Below, in pieces: positions 56,997 through 64,000 of a DNA stretch of 64,000 nucleotides. The notes below the pieces were generated by a model. That model did no database searches. It was not told the origin of the DNA and saw only the letters and a program-made list of their open reading frames with translations. The position numbers and the translations under genes were made by a program. The stretch is from Mycobacterium ostraviense. GTDB taxonomy: Bacteria; Actinomycetota; Actinomycetes; Mycobacteriales; Mycobacteriaceae. Each line of letters begins with the position of its first letter. Position 1 is the first letter of the stretch. The DNA is taken from positions 943,661-1,007,660 of the forward strand of contig NZ_NKRE01000001.1 in assembly GCF_002705925.1 (NCBI RefSeq), given 5' to 3'.

Positions 56997-57855
56997 AACG
57001 CCGCGCCCGGCGATACCAAGCACCGGCAAGCCCGCCGAGCGTCAGCATGGCCAACGCCGCAACCCACGGCCAGGCCCCGTGGTCGTTCACCCAGCCAGCG
57101 AGGACCCCTTGGAGCCGGCCGGCGGCGGTAATCACCCCGTCCCGGGGGTTCACCGTGGCAGCTGCGAACAGGCGCAGCTCGTAGAGGCCGTAGTAACCCA
57201 CGTACAGTCCGGTCAGTACCAGCAGCGCGCCGCTGATCCGGTTGACCAACGGCAGCACCCGCCGGATGCGGTCGGCCAGAGCCGAACTCGCGGCCGCGAC
57301 ACCCACCGCAAGCACGCCGACGACCAGGGTGAGACCGGCAACATAAGCCAGATAGATCGCGACGCTGCCCGCGATCGAACCACCCCGAAACCCAGCCGCG
57401 GTGACCGCCAGGAATGGGCCGATGGTGCACGACAGCGATGCCGTCGCATAGCTGACGCCGTAGCCGTATGTGGATCCCAGCCGGGCCGTCGGTGCCCATC
57501 GCGGGCCGAACCGCCGGGGCGTCAACGCCGTCAATTCTCGACCCGCCACCAGCCAAACCCCCAGGGCGACAAGGACAATCCCGATCAGAACCGTCGCATA
57601 GGGCAGGTAGCGCTGCACCGTCGTGGCCGCTGAGATGGTCAGGGCACCGAACAACCCGAACACCGTTGTGAAGCCGAGCGCCATTCCCACGGTAGCCGCC
57701 AGCGCCCGTACGAGCGCTGCCAATCCCCCACGTTCTGCGGGATGCAGCCCGCGCACCACCAAGAGCAAGTAGGCGGGCAACATGGCAAACCCACACGGGT
57801 TCAGCGCGGCCACCAGCCCAGCTGCGAAGGCCAGACCAACGAGACCCTGGTCCAC
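56989..57855 (-). CDS. CcdA/DsbD-family thiol-disulfide transporter (Rv2877c-like)
   Basis: A 288-residue, 6- to 8-TM protein of the CcdA family that moves reducing equivalents across the membrane. Conserved segments are [23 protein letters not shown], with the first redox Cys after Asn-Pro, and [17 protein letters not shown], with the second. GTG 57855 is the start, 4 bp after the mpt53 stop. The two are translationally coupled, so this protein probably exchanges electrons with the secreted thioredoxin Mpt53 (inferred from pairing and family). Confidence 0.85.
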   Translation of the reverse strand: MDQGLVGLAFAAGLVAALNPCGFAMLPAYLLLVVRGLHPAERGGLAALVRALAATVGMALGFTTVFGLFGALTISAATTVQRYLPYATVLIGIVLVALGVWLVAGRELTALTPRRFGPRWAPTARLGSTYGYGVSYATASLSCTIGPFLAVTAAGFRGGSIAGSVAIYLAYVAGLTLVVGVLAVGVAAASSALADRIRRVLPLVNRISGALLVLTGLYVGYYGLYELRLFAAATVNPRDGVITAAGRLQGVLAGWVNDHGAWPWVAALAMLTLGGLAGAWYRRARRST

Positions 57856-57859
57856 GACG

Positions 57860-58381
57860 TCAGGACGCCAGCGCGGCCACCCGGCCGGCAAGGTCTTGTT
57901 CGGACATGGCCGACGTCGGGTTGTTGACGAAGGTCGACGAGCCATCCGCGCGGTAGAACACCCACGCCGGTTGCCAGGGAACGTTGTACCGGGCCCAGAT
58001 CGAGCCGTCGGCGTCATTGAGGTTGGTGAAGTTCAGGCCATACTTGGCGACGAAGCCCTGCATAGCGCCGACGTCGGAGTGCGCCGCGACGCCGACGAAA
58101 GTGACATGTGGATTGGCGGCCGCTACGTGACTGACACTGGGCGCCTCGGCATTGCAGAACGGGCACCACGGCGTCCAGAACCACAACACGGCCGGCTTAC
58201 CCTGCAGGCTGGCCCCGTTGAACGGAGCGCCGCTGAGGGTAGTAGCGGTGAAATTCAGGCGATCATCAGCGGCCATCGCACGCGGCGCACCGGTAACGCC
58301 GAGCAACAGGACAACCGCAAACGCGACGGCCACAAAGCCCGCGGCGAATGCTCTGGTCAGGGACAGTAGGCGAAGAATCAT
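57860..58381 (-). CDS. mpt53: Secreted thioredoxin-like protein Mpt53
   Basis: A 173-residue exported disulfide oxidoreductase. The signal peptide LTRAFAAGFVAVAFAVVLLL is followed by GVTGAPRAMA, with a cleavage site after AMA. The thioredoxin domain has the redox motif WFWTPWCPFCNAEAPS, with CPFC in place of CGPC. A cis-proline region is VPWQPAWVFYRADG. DsbE/DsbF-like oxidation of secreted proteins is expected. The orthologue Rv2878c is the secreted antigen MPT53. A 58-bp tandem repeat lies in the upstream gap. Confidence 0.92.
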   Translation of the reverse strand: MILRLLSLTRAFAAGFVAVAFAVVLLLGVTGAPRAMAADDRLNFTATTLSGAPFNGASLQGKPAVLWFWTPWCPFCNAEAPSVSHVAAANPHVTFVGVAAHSDVGAMQGFVAKYGLNFTNLNDADGSIWARYNVPWQPAWVFYRADGSSTFVNNPTSAMSEQDLAGRVAALAS

Positions 58382-58445
58382 GGCAGACCTCGTATTCGGA
58401 CGTTGGTGCCCTGATCACGTAATACCCCGTGCCGCGGTTCATCAC

Positions 58446-58601
58446 GCTCCAGCTACCCGCCTTCGGCGGCCAGCTGTCCGCAGGCCCGGTCCGATGCGCC
58501 CGCGCTCCAGCTACCCGCCTTCGGCGGCCAGCTGTCGGCAGGCCCGGTCCGATGCGCCCGCGCTCCAGCTACCCGCCTTCGGCGGCCAGCTGTCCGCAGG
58601 C
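58446..58601. repeat. 58-bp tandem repeat (2.7 copies) including the 3' end of rlmN
   Basis: Units begin at 58446, 58504 and 58562 with GCTCCAGCTACCCGCCTTCG. The third (partial, about 40 bp) contains the rlmN stop codon and the codons for CGQLAAEGG. The first two are downstream copies. Copy 2 has GTCGGCAG where the others have GTCCGCAG. It appears that the rlmN end was duplicated downstream. Copy number may vary between strains. Confidence 0.85.
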
Positions 58602-59663
58602 GGCGCTGATCTCGCGGCCACGAGTGTCGCGGACCGTACACGAAACCCCTTGTGCGCGAACATGTTTGACAAAATCACGCTCCACCGACTTGGGGCTGGC
58701 ATCCCAGTCACTGCCCGGAGTCGGGTTCAGCGGGATGAGGTTGACATGAACCAGCGGCCCCAGCGCGCGGTGTAGCCGCCGGCCGAGCAGGTCGGCGCGC
58801 CAGCGTTGGTCGTTGACGTCCCGAATCAATGCGTATTCCACGGACACCCGACGGCCGGTCACCTCGGCGTAGTAGCGGGCGGCACCAAGAGCCTCGTCGA
58901 CTTTCCACCGGTTGTTCACCGGGACCAGCGTGTCACGCAGCTCGTCATCGGGCGCATGCAACGACAGCGCCAGCGTCACACCGAGCCGCTCGTCGGCGAG
59001 CTTGCGGATCGCCGGGGCCAGACCCACCGTCGACACCGTCACCGAGCGGGCCGAGATGCCGAAACCGCCCGGCGGCGGCTCGGTGATGCGCCGCACCGCG
59101 GCCAGCACCCGCGAATAGTTGGCCAGCGGCTCTCCCATGCCCATGAACACGACGTTGGACAGCCGATCACCGAAGTCGTCCCGCATGGCCGCGGCGGCGG
59201 CTCGCACCTGCTCGACGATCTCTGCCGTCGACAGATTGCGGGTCAGACCGCCCTGGCCGGTGGCACAGAACGGGCAGGCCATGCCGCAACCGGCCTGCGA
59301 CGAGATGCACACCGTATTGCGTTGCGGGTAGCGCATCAGCACCGACTCGACGGTGGCCCCATCGACGGCCCGCCACAACGTCTTTCGAGTCTGGCCGGCG
59401 TCACAGGTGACGTCGCGCACCGCGGTCAGCAGAGTCGGGAACATCGCCGCGGCGATCACGTCGCGAACGGCCGCAGGCAGGTCGGTCATCTGACCCGGGT
59501 CGGCGATCAGCCGGCCGAAGTAATGGTGCGCGAGCTGCTTGGCCCGGAACGCCGGCAGGCCCAGTTCGGCGACAGCGGACGTGCGGCCGGCCGCGTCGAG
59601 GTCGGCGAGGTGCCGCGGTGGCATGCCGCGGCGCGGCGCCTCGAAGACCAGCTCACCGACCAT
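58569..59663 (-). CDS. rlmN: 23S rRNA (adenine2503-C2) methyltransferase RlmN
   Basis: A 364-residue radical SAM enzyme that methylates A2503 of 23S rRNA and A37 of some tRNAs. The radical SAM cluster is in [20 protein letters not shown] (CxxxCxxC). Other family segments are [24 protein letters not shown] and [14 protein letters not shown]. The catalytic Cys late in the protein lies near [24 protein letters not shown]. The frame is intact. In M. tuberculosis H37Rv this gene is annotated as two pieces (Rv2879c/Rv2880c). Its C-terminal codons are part of the 58-bp repeat. Confidence 0.93.
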   Translation of the reverse strand: MVGELVFEAPRRGMPPRHLADLDAAGRTSAVAELGLPAFRAKQLAHHYFGRLIADPGQMTDLPAAVRDVIAAAMFPTLLTAVRDVTCDAGQTRKTLWRAVDGATVESVLMRYPQRNTVCISSQAGCGMACPFCATGQGGLTRNLSTAEIVEQVRAAAAAMRDDFGDRLSNVVFMGMGEPLANYSRVLAAVRRITEPPPGGFGISARSVTVSTVGLAPAIRKLADERLGVTLALSLHAPDDELRDTLVPVNNRWKVDEALGAARYYAEVTGRRVSVEYALIRDVNDQRWRADLLGRRLHRALGPLVHVNLIPLNPTPGSDWDASPKSVERDFVKHVRAQGVSCTVRDTRGREISAACGQLAAEGG

Positions 59664-59703
59664 GATGTGTCCAGTATTGACCTGCCGGGCGGGCTAGGGC
59701 AGG

Positions 59704-60591
59704 TTAGGGCAGCAGCGTCAGCACTATCCAGGCCGCCACCGCGGACGGGAGGACCCCGTCGAGCCGGTCCATCAGGCCGCCGTGGCCGGGCAGCAGACGC
59801 CCCATGTCCTTGATCCCGAGGTCGCGCTTCACCTGCGACTCGACCAGGTCGCCCAGGGTGGTGGTGAGCACGAAAAGTACACCCAGCAGCGCCCCCACCC
59901 ACGGTGCCTTGCCGGCCAGATAGGTCGCGGTGATGGTTGTCGCGGTGACACCGCAGACCATCGAACCGGCGAATCCCTCCCAGGACTTCTTCGGGCTGAT
60001 CGCCGGAACCATCGGATGCTTGCCGAACAGCACGCCCACCGCATAACCACCGACATCGGAGGCGATGACCGCGATCATCATGCAGAACACCCATCCGGCG
60101 CCGTGGTAGACCAGCAGCGCAGCAAAGGAACCGAACAGCACCACCCACGCGGCCAGAAAAACGGTGGCCGAGGTGTCGCGCAAGTAATTTCCTGGCGACG
60201 CTGCCACACCAGGGCGCTTGTCCTGCATGAACAGCCGCCAAATCATGCAGACCACGACCATGGCGCCGAAGCCCGCCAGCACGCCTCGAGCGCCGTAGGG
60301 CCAGCTCAGCCAGATTGTCACCTGCCCGCCGACCAGCAACGGGATCACCGGGATCAGATACCCGGCTTCACGTAGTCGCCGCACCACCTCATGGCTGGCG
60401 ACGGCCATCGCCAGCGCGCAGATTGCGACCCAGCCGCGCGGAGCCAGCAGCAGCGTCGCCACAAGCACCGCGCCGATACCCGAGCCCACCGCGATGGCCG
60501 CGGGCAGGTCGCGTCCGGCCCGGGAGGTCTTCTTCGGCCCCTGCGGCGGGCCGTCGGCCGGGGTGCCGGTGCTGGCATCGGTGGTTGCCAC
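59704..60591 (-). CDS. cdsA: Phosphatidate cytidylyltransferase CdsA
   Basis: A 295-residue polytopic membrane enzyme that forms CDP-diacylglycerol from CTP and phosphatidic acid for cardiolipin, PI and PIM synthesis. An N-terminal cytosolic stretch (DASTGTPADGPPQGPKKTSRAGR) precedes about eight TM segments. The signature SPKKSWEGFAGSM and the C-terminal VKRDLGIKDMGRLLPGHGGLMDRLDG with the metal-binding Asp residues are intact. It follows frr on the minus strand. Confidence 0.93.
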   Translation of the reverse strand: MATTDASTGTPADGPPQGPKKTSRAGRDLPAAIAVGSGIGAVLVATLLLAPRGWVAICALAMAVASHEVVRRLREAGYLIPVIPLLVGGQVTIWLSWPYGARGVLAGFGAMVVVCMIWRLFMQDKRPGVAASPGNYLRDTSATVFLAAWVVLFGSFAALLVYHGAGWVFCMMIAVIASDVGGYAVGVLFGKHPMVPAISPKKSWEGFAGSMVCGVTATTITATYLAGKAPWVGALLGVLFVLTTTLGDLVESQVKRDLGIKDMGRLLPGHGGLMDRLDGVLPSAVAAWIVLTLLP

Positions 60592-60622
60592 GGATCTGTA
60601 GGGGCTTGGCTACTGAGCGGTC

Positions 60623-61180
60623 CTAGACCTCCAGCAGCTCGCCTTCTTTGTGCTTCACCAGTTCATCGATCTGGGCGACGTAGTGGTGGGTGGTTTTGTC
60701 GAGGTCCTTTTCCGCGCGACCGACCTCGTCCTCGCCGGCCTCGCCGTCCTTGCGGATACGGTGCAGTTCTTCCATCGCTTTACGACGGATGTTGCGCACC
60801 GAAACCCGGGCTTCCTCGCCCTTGTGCTTGGCCTGCCTGACCAGCTCCCGCCGGCGCTCCTCGGTGAGCTGCGGTATCGCCACGCGGATCAGGGTGCCGT
60901 CGTTGGTGGGGTTGACTCCGAGGTCGGAGTTGCGAATTGCGGTCTCGATGGCGTGCAGCTGGTTGGCTTCATACGGCTTGATGACGACCAGCCGTGCCTC
61001 GGGAACGTTGATGCTAGCCAGCTGGGTGATCGGGGTATTGGTGCCGTAATAGTCGATGACGATCCGGGAGAACATACCCGGGTTGGCGCGCCCGGTCCGG
61101 ATGGTTGACAGGTCGTCACGGGCCACCGATACGGCCTTCTCCATTTTCTCTTCGGCATCGAAGAGAGCATCATCGATCAT
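60623..61180 (-). CDS. frr: Ribosome recycling factor Frr
   Basis: A 185-residue factor that with EF-G splits post-termination ribosomes. The sequence is typical throughout: [51 protein letters not shown], and the C-terminal HKEGELLEV. It is 12 bp downstream of pyrH and 31 bp upstream of cdsA, in the conserved pyrH-frr-cdsA order. Confidence 0.97.
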   Translation of the reverse strand: MIDDALFDAEEKMEKAVSVARDDLSTIRTGRANPGMFSRIVIDYYGTNTPITQLASINVPEARLVVIKPYEANQLHAIETAIRNSDLGVNPTNDGTLIRVAIPQLTEERRRELVRQAKHKGEEARVSVRNIRRKAMEELHRIRKDGEAGEDEVGRAEKDLDKTTHHYVAQIDELVKHKEGELLEV

Positions 61181-61192
61181 CGCGTCTTCCCC

Positions 61193-61999
61193 TTAGGTGG
61201 TGACCAGCGTTCCGATCTTCTCACCAGCGACCGCACGGGCAATATTCCCATCGACCAGCAAGTTGAACACCAGAATCGGCATGCCATTGTCCATACACAA
61301 GCTGAATGCGGTGGTATCGGCAACTCGCAGCCCCCGGTCGATCACCTCCCGGTGACTGATCACGGTCAGTAGTTCGGCCGCAGGATTCTCGCGTGGATCC
61401 TCGGCGAACACACCGTCGACAGCCTTGGCCATCAAGACCACGTCCGCGCCGATCTCCAGCGCCCGCTGCGCTGCCGTGGTGTCGGTGGAGAAGTAGGGCA
61501 GCCCCATGCCGGCGCCAAAGATCACCACCCGCCCCTTCTCCAGGTGACGCACCGCCCGCAACGGCAGATAGGGCTCGGCCACCTGGCCCATGGTGATCGC
61601 CGTCTGGACTCGGGTGACGATGCCTTCTTTCTCCAGAAAGTCTTGCAGCGCAAGGCTGTTCATGACGGTACCGAGCATGCCCATGTAGTCCGAACGGGTT
61701 CGTTCCATCCCGCGCTGCTGCAACTGCGCGCCGCGGAAGAAGTTGCCGCCACCGATTACGACGGCGACCTGCACCCCACCCCGCACCACCTCGGCGATCT
61801 GCCGGGCAACTTGCGCCACCACGTCGGGATCCAGTCCCACTTGGCCGCCGCCGAACATTTCGCCGCCGAGCTTGAGCAACACCCGCTTATACCTCGACGG
61901 TGGGTGCAGAACTGCCGAAGCCGGTACGCCGTTGGTGGTTGTCGCCTCCGGCCGGGGAGCCGTCGAGCCGGCGACGTCAGTTTCCGGGGACTCCGCCAT
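61193..61999 (-). CDS. pyrH: Uridylate kinase PyrH
   Basis: A 268-residue UMP kinase of the amino-acid-kinase fold. ATG 61999 begins [20 protein letters not shown], a mycobacterial N-terminal extension, then [16 protein letters not shown]. Nucleotide-binding segments are [43 protein letters not shown] and [15 protein letters not shown]. The frame is open another 22 codons upstream but unsupported. It starts the pyrH-frr-cdsA block. Confidence 0.95.
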   Translation of the reverse strand: MAESPETDVAGSTAPRPEATTTNGVPASAVLHPPSRYKRVLLKLGGEMFGGGQVGLDPDVVAQVARQIAEVVRGGVQVAVVIGGGNFFRGAQLQQRGMERTRSDYMGMLGTVMNSLALQDFLEKEGIVTRVQTAITMGQVAEPYLPLRAVRHLEKGRVVIFGAGMGLPYFSTDTTAAQRALEIGADVVLMAKAVDGVFAEDPRENPAAELLTVISHREVIDRGLRVADTTAFSLCMDNGMPILVFNLLVDGNIARAVAGEKIGTLVTT

Positions 62000-62176
62000 A
62001 AGACTCCTCGCATGACAGTGCCATCCCGGCGACCACGCGGGACGGCATCTGACATCCTGCCTCATAGCGGTGCCGTGGGGTAGCCGGGGTGGTTCACCTC
62101 GCCGGCGGACAGTCGCCGAGGCCGGAGCCCGAACCTCGGAGCCGGTGCAAGTCCCAGAACCGGCCTTAAGACCGGC
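62000..62176. other. Gap between pyrH and the FAD/Rieske oxidoreductase gene
   Basis: 177 bp that should hold the pyrH promoter and the end of the upstream minus-strand gene. A hairpin CCGGCC-TTAA-GACCGG with one mismatch lies at about 62160-62175. It is a possible terminator for the oxidoreductase gene. No RNA gene is supported. Confidence 0.4.
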
Positions 62177-63688
62177 CTAAGGCGAGGCGTTCAGGCCCCG
62201 GGTGGCGGGTCCTTCCAGCAGCGCGCCGTCCGGCGCAAACCGCGACCCGTGCAACGGGCATTCCCAGGCTTGAGTGGCCTGGTTCCAGTTCACGATCCCG
62301 CCGAGATGTGGGCACACCGGCGACACCCGATGCTCGACGCCGTCCACCGAACACCTCGCCTGCAGGTGCCACGGCGGCCCGGTGACCACGCCACCGTTGC
62401 CGTCACCATCGCCGTCGATGGCATCGGATCGCCGGACGGACGGCGCCAGCCAGCCTTTGGCCAGGTGATAGGCGACCTCGAGGTTGGCGGTGAGAGCCGT
62501 GGTGACCCCGCTCAATTCATGCGGGCTCCAGGCCGCGAACGCCCGGGCCCAGTCCATCCGTCCGCCGAGAATGCGCGAGCTGAGCAGCAACGCCGCGGCC
62601 ACTCCGTTGGTCAGTCCCCACTTGTTGAAGCCGGACGCCACGAGCACCTTTTCGTCACCGGGCAGGATGGGGCCGACATAGGGCAATTGGTCGACGGGCG
62701 TGTAGTCCTGAGCCGACCAGCGATGAGTCGCCACCGCGCCCGGATAGTGGCTTCGCACCCAGGACGTCAGCTCCTCGAGTTCGGCCGTGGGACTCTTCCG
62801 CCCGACGACGTGGCTGGCTCCGGCCACGATGAGCCGCTCACCGTCGCCTAACGGGGCATAGCGCACGGACCTGGTCGGCGAGCCCGCCGAGATGAACATC
62901 GACCGGGTGATCGGGCCCGGGACGTCGAACGCCGTGCAGTAGGACCTGCTGGGTTTGAGGCGGGCGAAGAATCCGCCGCGGTCGAACACGGGCATGCCGG
63001 TGGCCAGGATGCAGTGCCCCGCATCGACCTCGGCGTCGCCGTCAGCGCTGCGCACCGCCAACCGGACACGGCCCCGATGATGCGACAGCTTGCGCACCCG
63101 GGCACCTTCGACAAGAAGACCGCCACGGTCGGTCAGCTCCCGGATGAAGCTGTCCAGCAACGGCATCGGGTCGATCTGGGCTTGATCGGCCAACCGCACT
63201 CCACCGTGGTACGGAAACGGCGCATCGGCCTCGTCGGCCCACTGCGCGCCGACTCGCGCCCGATGACAGGCGGCCAGCACGGCTCGAGCCGACGCGACTT
63301 CGCCGGGGTTTTGCGCATAGGTGTAGTCGGCTTCACGTTGCAGCGGCAGCTGGTTGGCGGAGCAGTGCCGCAACAGCCAGTCCTGACCCTCCCGATTGCC
63401 CCGCACGTAGTCGGCGGCGAGACCGTCGCCGTGGCGAGCGACGATCTTCGACAGCGTGGTTCCCTGCAGCAGGCTGAGCTTTCCGGTGGTGTTGCCGGTG
63501 GTCACCGCGCCCGCGGTGCGGGCTTCCAGCACCAGCACCTCCTTGCCGGCCCGGGCCAACAGCACCGCGCTGACCAGTCCGGTGATACCGGCGCCGACGA
63601 CCACCACGTCGGCCGATGTCAACTGGCCGTTGAGCCGGTCGGATTGCTCCCGCAGCCGATTGTGGCCGGCCAGCCATGGCGATGTCAT
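62177..63688 (-). CDS. FAD-dependent oxidoreductase with C-terminal Rieske [2Fe-2S] domain
   Basis: A 503-residue protein. The N-terminal DAO-type FAD domain has VVVVGAGITGLVSAVLLARAGKEVLVLEA, and the C-terminal FAD contact is VLVASGFNKWGLTNGVAAALLL. A loop rich in DGDGDGNGG leads to a Rieske domain with CPHLGG and CPLHGS, the classical Cys-His/Cys-His ligands. Proteins of this layout are probably amine or amino-acid oxidases passing electrons through the Rieske centre. The substrate is unknown. In M. tuberculosis an unrelated set of genes lies upstream of pyrH. Confidence 0.85.
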   Translation of the reverse strand: MTSPWLAGHNRLREQSDRLNGQLTSADVVVVGAGITGLVSAVLLARAGKEVLVLEARTAGAVTTGNTTGKLSLLQGTTLSKIVARHGDGLAADYVRGNREGQDWLLRHCSANQLPLQREADYTYAQNPGEVASARAVLAACHRARVGAQWADEADAPFPYHGGVRLADQAQIDPMPLLDSFIRELTDRGGLLVEGARVRKLSHHRGRVRLAVRSADGDAEVDAGHCILATGMPVFDRGGFFARLKPSRSYCTAFDVPGPITRSMFISAGSPTRSVRYAPLGDGERLIVAGASHVVGRKSPTAELEELTSWVRSHYPGAVATHRWSAQDYTPVDQLPYVGPILPGDEKVLVASGFNKWGLTNGVAAALLLSSRILGGRMDWARAFAAWSPHELSGVTTALTANLEVAYHLAKGWLAPSVRRSDAIDGDGDGNGGVVTGPPWHLQARCSVDGVEHRVSPVCPHLGGIVNWNQATQAWECPLHGSRFAPDGALLEGPATRGLNASP

Positions 63689-63874
63689 TGGTGCCTAGTT
63701 GCCCGCTACGAGCACGGCCAAACGGTGTCGGTGATAACACCGCTGCAGCACAGTCCGGCGGTGGCCGTCGTCGGGCCCGGGCGGCACCCTGATTGCCGAC
63801 GTTTGAGCAGCCAGTGCGGCGGGGAATTCGGCGCGCAGATCGAAACGCAGCCGCGCAGCGCCGACAGGCCAGGC

Positions 63875-63913
63875 TTGAGGGACCATAGCTTTGAGGGACC
63901 ATAGCTTGAGGGA
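63875..63913. repeat. 16-bp tandem repeat, two copies plus a partial
   Basis: TTGAGGGACCATAGCT occurs at 63875-63890 and 63891-63906, followed by TGAGGGA. It lies just before a hairpin and may be a small duplication hotspot. Confidence 0.65.
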
Positions 63914-63919
63914 TGGTGG

Positions 63920-63944
63920 ACCCGGCCCGGGATACGGGCCGGGT
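63920..63944. terminator. GC-rich hairpin, probable terminator
   Basis: ACCCGGCCC and GGGCCGGGT form a perfect 9-bp stem with a 7-base loop. There is no U tract on the plus strand. It could terminate a plus- or minus-strand transcript ending near the window edge. Confidence 0.45.
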
Positions 63945-64000
63945 TCATCGATTGCCGCCGCCGCATCTCAACCGAGTCGGCGGCGCTCACAGCATTGGAA

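Larger units (their letters stand above)
63689..64000. other. Right-end intergenic region
   Basis: 312 bp without a supported gene. It should contain the promoter of the FAD/Rieske gene. Short open frames here have poor third-position GC and look spurious. It carries a short tandem repeat (63875-63913) and a strong hairpin (63920-63944). Confidence 0.5.

Noticed and set aside
62127..62176. Resemblance to a cobalamin riboswitch core (CCGGTGCAAGTCC and AGACCGGCC)
   Set aside because: The two segments are only about 26 bases apart, the remaining conserved stems are missing, and no plus-strand gene follows. The CCGGCC/GACCGG hairpin explains part of the pattern.

Overview
The window is from a slow-growing Mycobacterium close to the tuberculosis/kansasii lineage. 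It is GC-rich and carries three PE_PGRS genes (one cut short) and a very large PPE-MPTR gene. Its gene order follows M. tuberculosis Rv2846c to Rv2883c (efpA, cysG, cobB, cobO, chelatase, mqo, PE_PGRS48, Rv2854, mtr, nicT ... mapB ... Rv2864c, Rv2867c, ispG, rip1, dxr, vapBC43, Rv2876, Rv2877c, mpt53, rlmN, cdsA, frr, pyrH). The main difference is a 15.5-kb [NiFe]-hydrogenase operon after nicT. Gene-family and H37Rv names rest on recalled sequence similarity; no database was searched.

Layout. (1) 1-1340 is probably an assembly chimera. A pdxS fragment runs into a T tract and the exact 19-base Tn5/Nextera mosaic end (825-843), followed by a truncated PE_PGRS gene. (2) 1549-2836 holds a membrane-protein frame that looks frameshifted, then a fatty-acid/sterol hydroxylase. 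(3) 2847-11639, minus strand: mqo, a GNAT protein, a ChlI-ChlD chelatase, cobO, cobB, cysG and efpA, mostly tightly packed and centred on cobalamin and sirohaem. (4) 11862-16147, plus strand: PE_PGRS, an alpha/beta hydrolase and mycothione reductase. (5) 16162-19985 is a nickel module: a divergent Fur-family regulator, a WhiB4-like protein, nicT, hypA and hypB. (6) 20245-35748 is a group 1h (Hhy-type) uptake hydrogenase with its maturation set. It holds hhyS, hhyL, a NifU/Rieske-like protein, four poorly known proteins including one of 39 residues, a maturation protease, hypC, hypF, a SIS-HypC fusion, a second SIS protein, hypE, a second hypC, hypD, a DUF6390-like protein and an alkaline-phosphatase-superfamily enzyme. 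(7) 36119-63688 is mostly minus strand: an amidotransferase, PPE-MPTR, cobyric acid synthase, methionine aminopeptidase, PE_PGRS, a penicillin-binding lipoprotein, the MEP genes ispG and dxr flanking rip1, VapBC, redox secretion genes, rlmN, cdsA, frr, pyrH and an FAD/Rieske oxidoreductase.

How the parts fit. NicT imports nickel, HypA and HypB insert it, HypC-F build the Fe(CN)2CO group, and the protease trims HhyL. A site matching the Streptomyces Nur (nickel-uptake regulator) box overlaps the -35 of the nicT promoter. A weaker match lies upstream of hhyS. With the adjacent Fur-family gene this suggests a nickel-responsive circuit, and the WhiB4-like protein suggests an added redox or oxygen input. 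The least understood parts are the paired SIS proteins, one fused to a HypC-like domain, the block of accessory proteins of unknown function, and the phosphatase-like gene at the operon end. Smaller points of interest are a 58-bp tandem repeat made from the end of rlmN, two copies of a 46-bp dyad element, and a 171-bp higher-order repeat in the PPE gene.
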